A DNA stretch of 53,022 nucleotides, from assembly GCA_903837135.1 (NCBI GenBank), contig CAILTK010000023.1:1-53022 (forward strand). Reading direction: 5' to 3'. The notes beneath the pieces are model-generated. The model did no database searches. It saw nothing but the letters and a program-made list of their open reading frames with translations, and had not been told where the DNA came from. The translations under genes were made by a program, and so were the position numbers. This document shows, piece after piece, positions 1 to 10,854 of the stretch (its first letter is position 1; every line of letters begins with the position of its first letter). The stretch comes from an uncultured Caulobacterales bacterium. Its GTDB lineage: Bacteria; Pseudomonadota; Alphaproteobacteria; Caulobacterales; Caulobacteraceae.

Positions 1-246
1 GCCAAGGTGATCAGCGCCCGGGCCGCCGCGCCCCGGCGCGCTGTGGCGAAGACCGCGCCGCCCGTCGTCGCCGCGCCGGAGCCGGAGACAGCGCCCGAGA
101 CGGCGCCGCCGGCGGCCATCGCCGAAGAGGCGAGCCCGGCCAAGGTCCGCAGCCGGATCAAGACGGTCTCCGCCAAGGCCGGCGTCCGGCCGCAGCGCAG
201 TTCGCAGCTGCGCCGCCAGCGTCAGAGCCGTCGCCCCGAGGTCTAA
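1..246 (+). CDS. C-terminal end of an unidentified Ala/Pro-rich basic protein (partial)
   Basis: The reading frame is open from the first base of the window and stops with TAA at 244-246, so this is the 3' end of a longer gene. The visible ~81 residues are low-complexity: Ala/Pro/Glu repeats, then a strongly basic tail rich in Arg, Gln and Ser ending RRPEV. Such tails occur on many unrelated proteins, and no domain can be recognised. An internal GTG at position 7 could in principle start a small ORF, but continuation from outside the window is more natural. Confidence 0.5.
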   Translation, partial: AKVISARAAAPRRAVAKTAPPVVAAPEPETAPETAPPAAIAEEASPAKVRSRIKTVSAKAGVRPQRSSQLRRQRQSRRPEV

Positions 247-390
247 CGCCGGGCCGCGAACCGGCCGCCAGGGAAATCCCGTTCCGGGCGAACGGAGCCG
301 CCGGGTCAGGCGTTGCAGACCACAGTACCGCTTACGCGCGGCGTTCCCGTGTTGCAGACTGTCCCCCGGTTCCTGTCGAGAACTCCCGCC

Positions 391-858
391 ATGTTCCTCG
401 CCCGCTCGCACGTCGATCTGCACAACATCCGCCAGTCGGTGGACCGGATCGGCAATGTGTCGGACAACGTCATCCATCTCGGTCCGATCAAGATCGGCTT
501 AGAGGGGGTGCTCGAGTTCGTGCCCTTCGTCGGCGAGATCTACAGCGTGATCGCCGGCCTTTTGCTGATCGTCATGGGCATGCGGGCGCGCGCGCCGGCC
601 ACGACCCTGCTGTCGATCACCGTCCTGATCGGCGTGCGGACCCTGATCGGAACCGGCAATCTGGTTCCGGGCGTCGGCGTGGTGGCCGAACTGGCCGCCG
701 CGGCCTTCCGCGCGCACAAGATCTCCGCCGACATGATCGCCAAGGCGATGGACGACACCCTCTACCTCGAAGGCCGCAGGGGCGACCCCGCACACGCCGA
801 CATCCTGGCCGGCGTCCGCGCCGGTACGGAAAGGCGCCGGGTCGTGTATCTGGGATAG
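391..858 (+). CDS. DUF4112 family small membrane protein
   Basis: The 155-residue product has the DUF4112 pattern: a short N-terminal region, a hydrophobic segment with a Pro-Phe-Val-Gly-Glu turn (EFVPFVGEIYSVIAGLLLIV), then a second hydrophobic block holding NLVPGVGVVAEL and a basic/polar C-terminal helix. The duplicated 'P-x-V-G/P-G-V-G' turns between hydrophobic stretches are typical of the family, whose role is unknown. I chose the ATG at 391. The frame can be extended to a TTG at 313, but the extra 26 residues look non-coding. It is a stand-alone gene, with a repeat-rich gap before the convergent VOC gene. Confidence 0.6.
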   Translation: MFLARSHVDLHNIRQSVDRIGNVSDNVIHLGPIKIGLEGVLEFVPFVGEIYSVIAGLLLIVMGMRARAPATTLLSITVLIGVRTLIGTGNLVPGVGVVAELAAAAFRAHKISADMIAKAMDDTLYLEGRRGDPAHADILAGVRAGTERRRVVYLG

Positions 859-884
859 GGGACTGGACGCACAGGCTTGTCCAA

Positions 885-930
885 GACTTTTGTCCCTCTC
901 CTTTATGGGAAGGGTGGCCGCGAAGCGGAC
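885..930. repeat. Degenerate palindromic intergenic element
   Basis: The 187-bp gap between convergent genes holds CCCTCTCCTTTATGGGAAGG followed by GTGGCCGCGAAGCGG. This resembles the CCCTTCCCC/GGGGAAGGG palindromes seen at 9.9-10.05 kb and near 34.9 kb. It is probably a decayed copy of the same interspersed repeat and may also act as a weak bidirectional terminator. Confidence 0.35.
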
Positions 931-1045
931 GGGTGGGGCAGCGCCGCCGGATCAAGATCTGGCCTGCGCAAGCGCTTCCAGGACGGCGTCCACAACGCCG
1001 CTCAAGTTTTGGTCCACTTCCCCATTCCGGAATCTTGAAGGGAGC

Positions 1046-1573
1046 TTAGACCACCCGGATGGGGTCCGCCCCGTCCCACGCCAGCGCGGCCCTGCGGATG
1101 TGTTCGAAGAAGCGGCCCTTATTTCCGCTGATGTCCGAGATCTCGACCATGGCGCCGGGATGGGCGGACGGGGTGTCGAAATACGCGAAACGGCCCTGAG
1201 CGCCGCCGATCTGGCCCTCGTGGCCGACGCCGTAACCCTCGGCGAGGGCACGGTCGTACAGGCCCTGGTAGTCGACGGTCCAGAAGGCCAGGTGCTGCAG
1301 CCCCTCGTGGCCGGCGTCGAGGAAGTCCCTGTACAGCGACGGCGCGTCGTTGGTCTGCTGGATCAGTTCGATCTGCAGGTCGCCCGAGTTGGCCAGGGCG
1401 ATGCTCATCCTCACCGGCGAGTCGGCCCCGCGATAGCGGAAGTAGTCGGTCTTCACCGTCTCGATGAAGAACCACGGGCCGACGCCGAGCACCGTCACCC
1501 AGTGCTGCATCGCCGCGCGGATGTCGCGCACCACATAGCCGTTCTGGCGGATCGGTCCGAAGGACGGCGGCAT
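1046..1573 (-). CDS. VOC (glyoxalase-fold) protein, methylmalonyl-CoA epimerase-like
   Basis: The 175-residue protein has a vicinal-oxygen-chelate fold: a first half beginning QNGYVVRDIRAAMQHW and a second half with EGLQHLAFWTVD and GAMVEISDISG. The His in LQHLAF and the Glu in MVEISD are in the usual metal-ligand positions. It is the last gene of the methylmalonyl-CoA mutase operon, 10 bp after the large-subunit stop, with its ribosome-binding site (GGAG) inside the end of that gene. The context suggests the methylmalonyl-CoA epimerase step. The protein is longer than classical Mce (about 135-150 aa) and resembles generic VOC proteins, so the substrate is not certain. The ATG at 1573 is preferred to a GTG 11 codons earlier that overlaps the mutase. 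Confidence 0.75.
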   Translation of the reverse strand: MPPSFGPIRQNGYVVRDIRAAMQHWVTVLGVGPWFFIETVKTDYFRYRGADSPVRMSIALANSGDLQIELIQQTNDAPSLYRDFLDAGHEGLQHLAFWTVDYQGLYDRALAEGYGVGHEGQIGGAQGRFAYFDTPSAHPGAMVEISDISGNKGRFFEHIRRAALAWDGADPIRVV

Positions 1574-1583
1574 GGCCCGCGCG

Positions 1584-3743
1584 CTACTCCGCCGCCCGCT
1601 GGGCATAGCCCAGCCGGGCGTTGAGCTTGTCGAGCAGTTCGATGGCGGCTTCGGCGATCACCGTGCCGGGGACGAAGATGGCTTCGACGCCGGCGTCGCG
1701 CAGGGCCTGGTGGTCCTGGGGCGGGATGACGCCGCCGATCACGGTCATGATGTCGGCGTGGCCGGCGGCCTTGAGCGCGCCGATCAGCTCGGGCGCCAGG
1801 GTCAGGTGTCCGGCCGCCAGGGACGAGGCGCCGACCACGTGCACCTTGTGCTCGATGGCCTGGGCCGCGGCCTCCTCGGGAGTCTGGAACAGGGGGCCGA
1901 TGTCCACGTCGAAGCCGAGGTCGGCGAAGGCGCTCGACACCACCTTCTGGCCGCGGTCGTGGCCATCCTGGCCCATCTTGGCGACCATGATCTTGGGCGC
2001 GCGGCCGTCGGCCTCCTTGAACGCCTTGACCATGGCCCTGGCGCGGAGGACGGCGGCGTCCTTCTCGCCGGCCTCGCGGCCGTAGACGCCGTCGATGGCG
2101 CGGATCACCGCCTTGTGCCGGTGGAACACCTTCTCCAGCGCATAGGAGATCTCGCCCACCGTGGCCTTGGCCCGACCCGCCTCCACCGCCAGCTCCAGGA
2201 GGTTGGCGCCGCCAGCCGCGCCGTGGGTCAGGGCCTCGAGCGCCGCCTCCACCGCCTTGGGATCGCGCTCGGCCTTGAGCCGGGTCAGCTTCTCCAGCTG
2301 CTGTTCGCGCACCGAGGCGTTGTCGACCTTCAGCATGGGGATGTCGTCGAGGGTGTCGGGCCGGAACCGGTTCACGCCCACCACCACCTGGTGGCCGGTG
2401 TCGATGCGAGCCTGGGTCTTGGCCGCCGCCTCCTCGATGCGCAGCTTGGGCAGGCCCTGCTCGATGGCCTTGGCCATGCCGCCGAGCCGCTCGACCTCGT
2501 CGATGTGGGCCAGCGCCTTGCGGGCCAGGTCGTAGGTCAGTCGCTCGACGTAATAGCTGCCGCCCCAGGGATCGATGGTGCGGGTGAGGCCGCTCTCGGT
2601 CTGCAGGAACAGCTGGGTGTTGCGGGCGATGCGGGCGGAGAAATCGGTCGGCAGGGCCAGGGCCTCGTCGAGCGCGTTGGTGTGCAGGCTCTGGGTCTGC
2701 CCGCCCGCCGCGGCCATCGCCTCGACGCAGGTGCGGGCCACATTGTTGAACACGTCCTGCGCCGCCAGGCTCCAGCCCGAGGTCTGCGAGTGGGTGCGCA
2801 GCGACAGCGAGCGCGGGTCCTGCGGGTCGAACTCCCGCTTCATCAGCCGTGCCCACAGCAGGCGGGCGGCCCGCATCTTGGCCACCTCCATGAAGTAGTT
2901 CATGCCGATGGCCCAGAAGAACGACAGGCGCGGGGCGAACCGGTCGATGCTCATCCCGGCGGCGACGCCGGCGCGGGCGTACTCGACCCCGTCGGCCAGG
3001 GTGTAGGCCATCTCCAGGTCGGCGGTCGCGCCGGCCTCCTGCATGTGATAGCCGGAGATGGATATACTGTTGAAGCGCGGCATCTCCTTGGCTGTGTAGG
3101 CGAAGATGTCGGAGATGATCCGCATCGAGGGCAGGGGCGGATAGATGTAGGTGTTCCGCACCATGAACTCTTTGAGGATATCGTTCTGGATCGTGCCCGA
3201 AAGCTTGGCGTGGGGCACGCCCTGCTCTTCGGCGGCGACGATATAGAGGGCCAGGATCGGCAACACCGCGCCGTTCATGGTCATCGACACGCTCATCTTG
3301 TCGAGCGGGATGCCTGAAAACAGTGTGCGCATGTCGAAGATGGAATCGATCGCCACGCCAGCCATGCCCACGTCGCCCTTCACCCGTGGATGATCCGAGT
3401 CATAGCCGCGGTGGGTGGCGAGGTCGAAGGCCACCGACAGCCCCATCTGCCCGGCCGCCAGATTGCGGCGGTAGAAGGCGTTGGAATCCTCGGCCGTGGA
3501 GAAGCCCGCGTACTGGCGGATGGTCCACGGATTGGTGGCGTACATGGTGGGGTAGGGGCCGCGCACGAACGGAGCCAGCCCCGGATAGCCGCCGGTGAAG
3601 TCCAGGCCCTCGACGTCGGCGGCGCCATAGCCCGGCTTGACCGGAATGCCTTCGGGCGTCTCCCAGGCCGGGCCGGTCGCAGGCATGCCCGCGGCGGCGT
3701 CCTCGAACGGCAGGGTGGCGAAGTCGGGCCAGGGCCTGGTCAT
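1584..3743 (-). CDS. scpA: Methylmalonyl-CoA mutase, large (B12-binding) subunit
   Basis: This 719-residue subunit interconverts (R)-methylmalonyl-CoA and succinyl-CoA using adenosylcobalamin, the last step of propionyl-CoA assimilation. The N-terminal TIM-barrel substrate domain carries family blocks such as [24 protein letters not shown], the [12 protein letters not shown] loop and [18 protein letters not shown] (each broken here to its core). The C-terminal ~130 residues form the cobalamin domain with the DGHDRG motif (D-x-H-x-x-G) near residue 593, which supplies the axial His. Its ATG overlaps the TGA of the upstream acidic 131-aa gene (ATGA), implying translational coupling. Full length; no missing motif was seen. 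The gene is called mutB, mcmA or scpA in different organisms. Confidence 0.96.
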   Translation of the reverse strand: MTRPWPDFATLPFEDAAAGMPATGPAWETPEGIPVKPGYGAADVEGLDFTGGYPGLAPFVRGPYPTMYATNPWTIRQYAGFSTAEDSNAFYRRNLAAGQMGLSVAFDLATHRGYDSDHPRVKGDVGMAGVAIDSIFDMRTLFSGIPLDKMSVSMTMNGAVLPILALYIVAAEEQGVPHAKLSGTIQNDILKEFMVRNTYIYPPLPSMRIISDIFAYTAKEMPRFNSISISGYHMQEAGATADLEMAYTLADGVEYARAGVAAGMSIDRFAPRLSFFWAIGMNYFMEVAKMRAARLLWARLMKREFDPQDPRSLSLRTHSQTSGWSLAAQDVFNNVARTCVEAMAAAGGQTQSLHTNALDEALALPTDFSARIARNTQLFLQTESGLTRTIDPWGGSYYVERLTYDLARKALAHIDEVERLGGMAKAIEQGLPKLRIEEAAAKTQARIDTGHQVVVGVNRFRPDTLDDIPMLKVDNASVREQQLEKLTRLKAERDPKAVEAALEALTHGAAGGANLLELAVEAGRAKATVGEISYALEKVFHRHKAVIRAIDGVYGREAGEKDAAVLRARAMVKAFKEADGRAPKIMVAKMGQDGHDRGQKVVSSAFADLGFDVDIGPLFQTPEEAAAQAIEHKVHVVGASSLAAGHLTLAPELIGALKAAGHADIMTVIGGVIPPQDHQALRDAGVEAIFVPGTVIAEAAIELLDKLNARLGYAQRAAE

Positions 3744-4135
3744 TCGCCGTCCTCCTCGTCTTCATCGTCCTCGACCGGTTCGAGCTCCGCCTCGATCAGG
3801 GCGATCCAGGTGGGATCCACCCCGTCGACTTCCTCCACGTCCTCGGTGAAGGCGACCACGGTCTTGCCGGTGGGCAGGACCAGGCCCAGCACCTCCAGCG
3901 TCTCGCCGGCCTCGGTCTCGTGCGCCTCGGCCTGGACCACGACCGCGGCGAACTCCTCGTCCTCGTCGGTCCAGATCACCGGCTGCGGCAGCATCCACTC
4001 CATCGGCCGGGGGTTCAGCGTGTCGGCCAATGCGAACACCGCCGCACCGGCGTCCACGTCCTGCGGCGTGGCGCACGCGCCGCTCCAGACCTTCAGCGTG
4101 TCCCAGGTGTGTTCGGTAAAACCGGCGCCGTCCAT
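3740..4135 (-). CDS. Acidic 131-aa protein inserted between the mutase subunit genes
   Basis: This product is very acidic, with a C-terminal run of Glu/Asp ([13 protein letters not shown]), and has two short beta-rich stretches around [20 protein letters not shown] and [23 protein letters not shown] do not recognise a named family. Its ATG overlaps the TGA of the small subunit at 4135, and its own TGA overlaps the ATG of the large subunit at 3743. All three genes are therefore tightly coupled, as expected for a protein made in fixed ratio with the mutase. A role as assembly partner, chaperone or regulator of the mutase is inference. A much longer frame extends upstream but lies inside the small-subunit gene and is a shadow. 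Confidence 0.75.
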   Translation of the reverse strand: MDGAGFTEHTWDTLKVWSGACATPQDVDAGAAVFALADTLNPRPMEWMLPQPVIWTDEDEEFAAVVVQAEAHETEAGETLEVLGLVLPTGKTVVAFTEDVEEVDGVDPTWIALIEAELEPVEDDEDEEDGE

Positions 4136-5964
4136 CAGCCGAGCTCCGCCAGATCCAAGGCGCCGCTCAGCAGCTGCGGCGCATCCATGCCGGCGTAGAG
4201 GAAGCCGTGCACACCGGCGGCCTCGAGCTTGGCCTGCAGCTCGCCCGGCCGACCGGCGAGATAGACATGGCGGGCGCCGGCGGCCTTGAGCGCCCGGGCG
4301 GCGGCTTCGCCCTCCTCGGCGTAGCGCGCGTCGGACGAGCAGATCACCGCGATCGTCGCCAGGTCGGGTTGGCAGTCGTTCACATCGCCGACCTCGGCGG
4401 CGATGCCGCCGGCGGCGAACAGATTGCGCGCGAAGCCCACACGTCCGGCGTAGTCGGCGGGCGAACCGAGGGTGGCCAGGAACACCTTGGGCCGAGGCTC
4501 CAGGGCGGCGGCGCGGCGGCGCAGGGCCTCGAACGGCGCGGCGGCGCGCCACGGCGCCAGCGGCCGGCAACGGCTTTCGGGGCCGGGCAGGGGCGCGGGC
4601 GCCGGCTTGGCGAAGGGGGCGGCGTCGGCGAGATCGAGATCGACACCGGCCTCGGCCAGGTCGGGAAACTCCGACACCCCGATCAGCCCGGCCTTGCGCC
4701 GGGCGATGTCGGCGGCGCGCGCGGCGCGGGCGGCGCCGACGGCCTCGGCGACCACGCCGCTTTCGAGGGCCGCGGCCGCGCCGCCGGCGGCCTCGATCTT
4801 CTGCATGAAGGCCCAGCCGGCCTCGGCCAGCTCACGACTGAGGCTCTCGAGATACCAGGAGCCGGCGGCCGGATCGGCGACGCGGCCCAGGTGGCTCTCC
4901 TCCATCAGGACCAGCTGGGTGTTGCGCGCCTGGCGGCGGGCGAAGCGGGTGGGACGGCCGAGCGGCTCGCTGAAGGCGTCGAGCACGATGGCGTCGGCGC
5001 CGCCGGCGGCCGCGCCGAAGCAGGCCGAGGTCAGTCGCAAGAGGTTCACCCACGGATCCAGCGCCGCCAGCATCCGGCGCGACGAGCGCGCCTCGATCAC
5101 GGCGGTGAGAGGGCTGCCCGTCGCCGCGCCGGTGATCCGCGCCCACAGCGCCCGCGCGGCGCGAAGCTTGGCCAGGGTCAGGAAGTAGTCGCCGTCGGCG
5201 GCGAGGCCGAGGGCGATCGCGCCGAAGGCCTGGGCGGGCTCGAGGCCCGCCTCGATCATCGATCGGGCGTAGGTGAGGGCGGCCGCCATGGCGAAGCCGA
5301 GCTCGGCCGCCTCGCCGCCGCCGGCCTCGTGCACGACCTGACCCGACGCCAGGAACGCGCTCTCGGCCACGCCGCGCCCGGCCAGGGCCGCGCCGGCCGC
5401 GATCTGCGTCGCGATCCCGCCGGCGGCGACGCCGGTTGCGGCGAAGCTCGACAGGGGATCGATGTGCAGGGCCAGTCTGGGCCTCAGCGTCCGCGCCTCG
5501 CCGAGGTCGAGCAGCCATTCGCCGACCGCCAGCGCGTGAGGACCGGCGTCGAGCGCCACTGTCGCGAGGTCGATCAGCACGCCGTCCAGCACCGTGCCGA
5601 GGTCGGCGGCCGAGCCGATGGCGACCCCGCTCACGCCCGACGGGTCGACCGAGATCAGCAGCGAACCGGCGCCGCCGTCGAGTTCGTCCAGCGCCGCGGC
5701 GTTGGCGGCGACCGGATCGGGGTGCAGCACCCGGGCGCGAAGGTCCCAGCGGCCCTCCGCGCGCGGGCCCGGTGCGGCGCGGCCGAGCGGCCGCCCGGCG
5801 TTGGCCGCGGTGTAGAGCGGTTCGATCCTGAGGCCGTCGTAGGTGCGGCTGACCAGCCGCTTGTCGAACGGCTGACCGTCGAGGGTCTTTTCGACCAGGG
5901 CCATCCAGGCCGCCGGGTCGCCCGGCGGGAAATCCTGTGCCAGCGGGATGACGCCGTCGTCCAA
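4135..5964 (-). CDS. Methylmalonyl-CoA mutase, small (non-catalytic) subunit
   Basis: The 609-residue protein is homologous to the large subunit but divergent. It keeps barrel blocks such as NTQLVLMEESHLGRVADPAAG and YLESLSRELAE, plus a Rossmann-like C-terminal domain, but lacks the D-x-H-x-x-G cobalamin motif, as is usual for the small subunit of heterodimeric mutases. It is first in the four-gene minus-strand operon. The start appears to be TTG at 5964, preceded by GAGGGG; no in-frame ATG lies closer to the conserved N-terminus. In other organisms it is called mutA or mcmB. Its role is structural, shaping the heterodimer. Confidence 0.9.
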   Translation of the reverse strand: MDDGVIPLAQDFPPGDPAAWMALVEKTLDGQPFDKRLVSRTYDGLRIEPLYTAANAGRPLGRAAPGPRAEGRWDLRARVLHPDPVAANAAALDELDGGAGSLLISVDPSGVSGVAIGSAADLGTVLDGVLIDLATVALDAGPHALAVGEWLLDLGEARTLRPRLALHIDPLSSFAATGVAAGGIATQIAAGAALAGRGVAESAFLASGQVVHEAGGGEAAELGFAMAAALTYARSMIEAGLEPAQAFGAIALGLAADGDYFLTLAKLRAARALWARITGAATGSPLTAVIEARSSRRMLAALDPWVNLLRLTSACFGAAAGGADAIVLDAFSEPLGRPTRFARRQARNTQLVLMEESHLGRVADPAAGSWYLESLSRELAEAGWAFMQKIEAAGGAAAALESGVVAEAVGAARAARAADIARRKAGLIGVSEFPDLAEAGVDLDLADAAPFAKPAPAPLPGPESRCRPLAPWRAAAPFEALRRRAAALEPRPKVFLATLGSPADYAGRVGFARNLFAAGGIAAEVGDVNDCQPDLATIAVICSSDARYAEEGEAAARALKAAGARHVYLAGRPGELQAKLEAAGVHGFLYAGMDAPQLLSGALDLAELG

Positions 5965-6123
5965 ATCCAGACCCCTCGAAGAACGGCCGGAGAAACGCTC
6001 TTCACGTCCGCTGCGTCAACCCGTTACGCATGGTCATGCGGCGCTTTCGGCTTGCCCGGCGGCGGCGAGACCGTACCCTAGCGCTGTTCAGACGCGCCCC
6101 GCGGCGCTCGTTGGAGATCCCCC

Positions 6124-7131
6124 ATGGCCCTTCCGCCCGTCCTGCGCGACCGCCTGCGCCTGCCCGTGATCGGCTCGCCCCTGTTCATCATCTCGGGGCC
6201 CGAGCTGGTGATCGCCCAGTGCAAGGCGGGCGTCGTCGGCTCGTTCCCGTCGCTGAACGCCCGGCCGATCTCCCAGCTCGACGAGTGGCTCGCGCGGATC
6301 ACCGAGGAGCTCGCGGCCTGGGACCGCGATCATCCGGATACGCCGTCGGCCCCCTATGCGGTGAACCAGATCGTGCACAAGACCAACAACCGGCTCGAGG
6401 AGGACCTCGAGCTCTGCGTCAAGTACAAGGCGCCGGTGGTGATCACTTCGCTCGGCGCCCGCACCGACGTGAACGACGCGGTGCACAGCTATGGCGGCGT
6501 GGTCATGCACGACGTGATCAGCAACGCCTTCGCCCACAAGGCGGTCGAGAAGGGCGCCGATGGCCTGATCACCGTGGCGGCCGGGGCCGGCGGCCATGCC
6601 GGCGGCCTGTCGCCGTTCGCCCTGGTGCAGGAGGTGCGCCAGTGGTTCGACGGGCCGCTGGCCCTGTCGGGCGCGATCGCGTCGGGCCGCGCCATCCTGG
6701 GGGCCCAGGCCATGGGCGCCGACCTCGCCTATATCGGCTCGGCCTTCATCGCCACGGCCGAGGCCAATGCGCCCGAGGGGTACAAGGACATGATCGTCGG
6801 CAGCGCGGCGGCCGACATCGTCTACACCAACCTGTTCACCGGGGTGCACGGCAACTATCTGGCCCCGTCCATCGTCGCCGCCGGCCTCGATCCGCACAAC
6901 CTGCCGGTCAGCGACCCCTCGGCGATGAACTTCGGCTCGGGCGGCAACCAGAAGGCCAAGGCCTGGCGCGACATCTGGGGCTGCGGCCAGGGCATCGGCG
7001 CGGTCAACGACCGCGAGCCCGCCGCCGACTTCATCGCCCGCCTCGACCAGGAATACCGCCAGGCCCAGGTGGAGTTGGCGGCAAAGGTGGCGCTGACCCC
7101 CGCCCGCCCGGTGGCGATGGCGGCGGAGTAG
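6124..7131 (+). CDS. Nitronate monooxygenase family flavoprotein
   Basis: The 335-residue protein is an FMN-dependent TIM barrel of the class I nitronate monooxygenase/2-nitropropane dioxygenase family, which oxidises alkyl nitronates. Visible blocks are PVIGSPLFIISGPELVIAQC at the N-terminus, the flavin-phosphate loop GAGGHAGG near residue 159, LSGAIASGRAI, and GADLAYIGSAF. The His of AGGHAGG corresponds to the family's active-site His. The ATG at 6124 follows GGAGATCCCC. It is monocistronic and divergent from the mutase operon. The physiological substrate in this family is often unknown, and some members act on acyl-CoA-linked substrates. Confidence 0.9.
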   Translation: MALPPVLRDRLRLPVIGSPLFIISGPELVIAQCKAGVVGSFPSLNARPISQLDEWLARITEELAAWDRDHPDTPSAPYAVNQIVHKTNNRLEEDLELCVKYKAPVVITSLGARTDVNDAVHSYGGVVMHDVISNAFAHKAVEKGADGLITVAAGAGGHAGGLSPFALVQEVRQWFDGPLALSGAIASGRAILGAQAMGADLAYIGSAFIATAEANAPEGYKDMIVGSAAADIVYTNLFTGVHGNYLAPSIVAAGLDPHNLPVSDPSAMNFGSGGNQKAKAWRDIWGCGQGIGAVNDREPAADFIARLDQEYRQAQVELAAKVALTPARPVAMAAE

Positions 7132-7175
7132 GGAGGAGGCGCTGACGGTACGGCCGCCTGTCTGTCTAAAATACT

Positions 7176-7206
7176 CGTCATGCCCGGACTTGTTCCGGGC
7201 GCCCAT
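7176..7206. repeat. Left arm of exact 31-bp inverted repeat (REP-like)
   Basis: This arm reads CGTCATGCCCGGACTTGTTC and continues for 11 more bases. It is the exact reverse complement of 7340-7370. Within it, CCCGGA-CTTGT-TCCGGG forms its own small hairpin. It belongs to the interspersed palindromes of the type 'GTCATGCCCGGA' that are common between alphaproteobacterial genes. Confidence 0.85.
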
Positions 7207-7224
7207 CCCGCTCGATTGGCGGCC

Positions 7225-7327
7225 ATGACTCCGGACGGAATCATCGCCGTCTACATTCTCGCCAGTCGTAAGAACGGCACGCTCAACACAGGACTGGCTC
7301 GAACTCTATAACCGTCTCAACTGGTAG
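7225..7327 (+). pseudogene. GIY-YIG nuclease remnant (internally deleted)
   Basis: Frame 1 from the ATG at 7225 reads AVYILASRKNGTLNTG, which matches the family's N-terminal YIL...NGTLYTG strand-turn, with the second Tyr replaced by Asn. A stop follows after 28 codons. In another frame the sequence DWLELYNRLNW ends at the TAG at 7325-7327 and matches the family's C-terminal 'W-x-x-LY' tail. The ~50-60 central residues with the catalytic Arg and Glu are missing, so the gene is dead. It sits precisely between the two arms of the 31-bp inverted repeat. Confidence 0.65.
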
Positions 7328-7339
7328 GTCCGTCGCGCC

Positions 7340-7370
7340 ATGGGCGCCCGGAACAAGTCCGGGCATGACG
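7340..7370. repeat. Right arm of exact 31-bp inverted repeat (REP-like)
   Basis: It is a perfect 31/31 inverted copy of 7176-7206; identity stops at both edges. The two arms enclose 133 bp containing only the GIY-YIG remnant. Confidence 0.85.
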
Positions 7371-7477
7371 GAGCGAAAGGAAGGGTGGCGATACCCGTCC
7401 CCCACTTCGCGATTGGCAAGGGGGGTTCGGCCGTCTAACTCGGACGGGATGTTCGCCGCCGAGGGGGCCGCCGCCCG

Positions 7478-9490
<2,013 letters not shown>

Positions 9491-9512
9491 GCGCGACCGA
9501 TTCTGTACCGTG

Positions 9513-9893
9513 ATGGCCGGTTTCGATCCTGTAGAACTCTACGTCTCGGGCGTCGGCCGGATCGGGCGTAGGGTATTCGTTCCGGCGCTGGCGCTGGTGA
9601 TCGTCGTGTTCGAGCTCTACCAGCGGGCCGGGTCGCTCGCGCACTGGATCACCGGCTGGGCCGTATACCCGGTGCTGATGTGCGCGGCCGCCAGCGTGCT
9701 CTCCAAGCGATTGCACGACCGCGGCCTCGCCGGCTGGTGGTCGGCCCTGCCGATCCTGGCCTATCCATGGATCCGTCCCTGGCCGGAGGGGATCTTCGGC
9801 GGGATCTGCCTCGGCCTCGTGCTCTGGTTCGGCGTCGGCCTGGCGCTCTGGCCAGGCCAGAAGGGCTTCAACCGGTTCGGGCCGCGGGGGTGA
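9513..9893 (+). CDS. DUF805 family inner-membrane protein
   Basis: The 126-residue protein has about four hydrophobic helices and the DUF805 signature SKRLHDRGLAGWW between helices 2 and 3, with the usual short polar tail GFNRFGP. The family is widespread, with no established function. The gene begins 22 bp after pccA on the same strand and is probably co-transcribed. The ATG at 9513 is directly preceded by an overlapping GTG at 9510, so either may be used. Confidence 0.8.
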   Translation: MAGFDPVELYVSGVGRIGRRVFVPALALVIVVFELYQRAGSLAHWITGWAVYPVLMCAAASVLSKRLHDRGLAGWWSALPILAYPWIRPWPEGIFGGICLGLVLWFGVGLALWPGQKGFNRFGPRG

Positions 9894-9895
9894 CT

Positions 9896-10047
9896 CCCTT
9901 CCCCCTCGATGGGGGAAGGGCCGGGGATGGGGGTGTCGGAGTGCGGCGCTGAAGCGAAAGGAACAGGAGGCGTCGCCTCCTGCGCGCTTCCCCGAGCGTT
10001 GTGCACTCATCCCCACTCCCGACCTCTCCCCCATCGAGGGGAGAGGA
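9896..10047. repeat. Inverted pair of palindromic repeats with internal stem
   Basis: The gap between convergent DUF805 and lipB holds CCCTTCCCCCTCGATGGGGG (9896 onward) and, in opposite orientation, CCCCCATCGAGGGGAGAGG (10029 onward). Each is itself palindromic (CCCCCTCGATGGGGG). The flanking GGGGATGGGGGTG and CTCATCCCCACTCCC also pair. Between them AGGAGGCGTCGCCTCCT forms a third hairpin. The whole could fold into one long cruciform and may serve as a bidirectional terminator. Confidence 0.65.
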
Positions 10048-10049
10048 GA

Positions 10050-10766
10050 TTACAAAGGCGCCTCCGCCTCCACCACCGGGCCGAACACTTCGGTGAAGCT
10101 CCGGCGCAGGGCCTCGTCGGCGTCGGCCAGGGTCACGGGGCGGCCGAGGGCCACCAGGCTGGTGACGCCGTGCTCGGCGATGCCGCAAGGGACGATGCCG
10201 CCGAAGTGCTCGAGGTCGGGCTCGACGTTGAGGCTGATCCCGTGGAACGACACCCATTTGCGCAGCTTCACGCCGATGGCGGCGATCTTCTCCTCCGCCA
10301 CGGGCAGGCCCGGCGTCTTGCGGTCGACCCACACGCCGACCCGGCCGGGACGCACCTCCGCCTCGACGTTGAAATGGGTCAGGGCCCCGATCACCCAGGT
10401 TTCGAGGGCTGCGACGAAGGCGCGCACGTCGCGCCGGCGGCGGGTCAGGTCGAGCATGACGTAGGCCACCCGCTGACCGGGCCCATGGTAGGTGTACTTG
10501 CCGCCGCGGCCGGTGGCGAACACCGGGAACCGATCCGGCGACAGCAGGTCCTCGGCTCTGGACGAGACGCCGGCGGTATAGAGGGGCGGGTGCTCGAGCA
10601 GCCAGACCAGCTCCTCGGCTTCGCCGGCGGCGATCGCCGCCGCCCGCGCCTCCATGGCGGCCACCGCCTCGGGGTAGGGGACCTGTCCCGACGACGTCGC
10701 CCAGCCGGCCGGCCGGCCGTCGCGCCGGGCGAACAAAGCGTCAGGATTTAACTTCGGAGCAAGCAT
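10050..10766 (-). CDS. lipB: Octanoyltransferase LipB
   Basis: The 238-residue LipB moves octanoyl from acyl carrier protein to lipoyl domains, the first step of lipoate synthesis in the cytoplasm. The family motif [12 protein letters not shown], the catalytic Lys in [10 protein letters not shown] and the nucleophilic Cys in GGIVPCGI are all present. The start is the ATG at 10766; an upstream 17-codon extension to 10817 overlaps the divergent promoter region and lacks family similarity. The gene is divergent from the FliN-like gene with about 90 bp between starts. Confidence 0.94.
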   Translation of the reverse strand: MLAPKLNPDALFARRDGRPAGWATSSGQVPYPEAVAAMEARAAAIAAGEAEELVWLLEHPPLYTAGVSSRAEDLLSPDRFPVFATGRGGKYTYHGPGQRVAYVMLDLTRRRRDVRAFVAALETWVIGALTHFNVEAEVRPGRVGVWVDRKTPGLPVAEEKIAAIGVKLRKWVSFHGISLNVEPDLEHFGGIVPCGIAEHGVTSLVALGRPVTLADADEALRRSFTEVFGPVVEAEAPL

Positions 10767-10854
10767 CGTCGCTCCAATGTGGCCCGAGCGTCCGGCAAGG
10801 CAAGCTTGCGGGTGCAAACAAGGGCGGTGGGCGTTGGGTCAGGTCGATTCGGTC

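Noticed and set aside
890-1624. Long plus-strand frame opposite the VOC gene
   Set aside because: It is antisense to a gene with clear homology, and its residue composition (Asp/His/Gly/Arg-rich) is typical of the complement of high-GC coding DNA.
1572-3317. 581-codon plus-strand frame opposite the mutase large subunit
   Set aside because: It is a shadow of the highly conserved mutase; no domain or ribosome-binding site.
4207-6081. 624-codon plus-strand frame opposite the mutase small subunit
   Set aside because: Same shadow effect; repeats of GGG/RR/AE with no recognisable fold.
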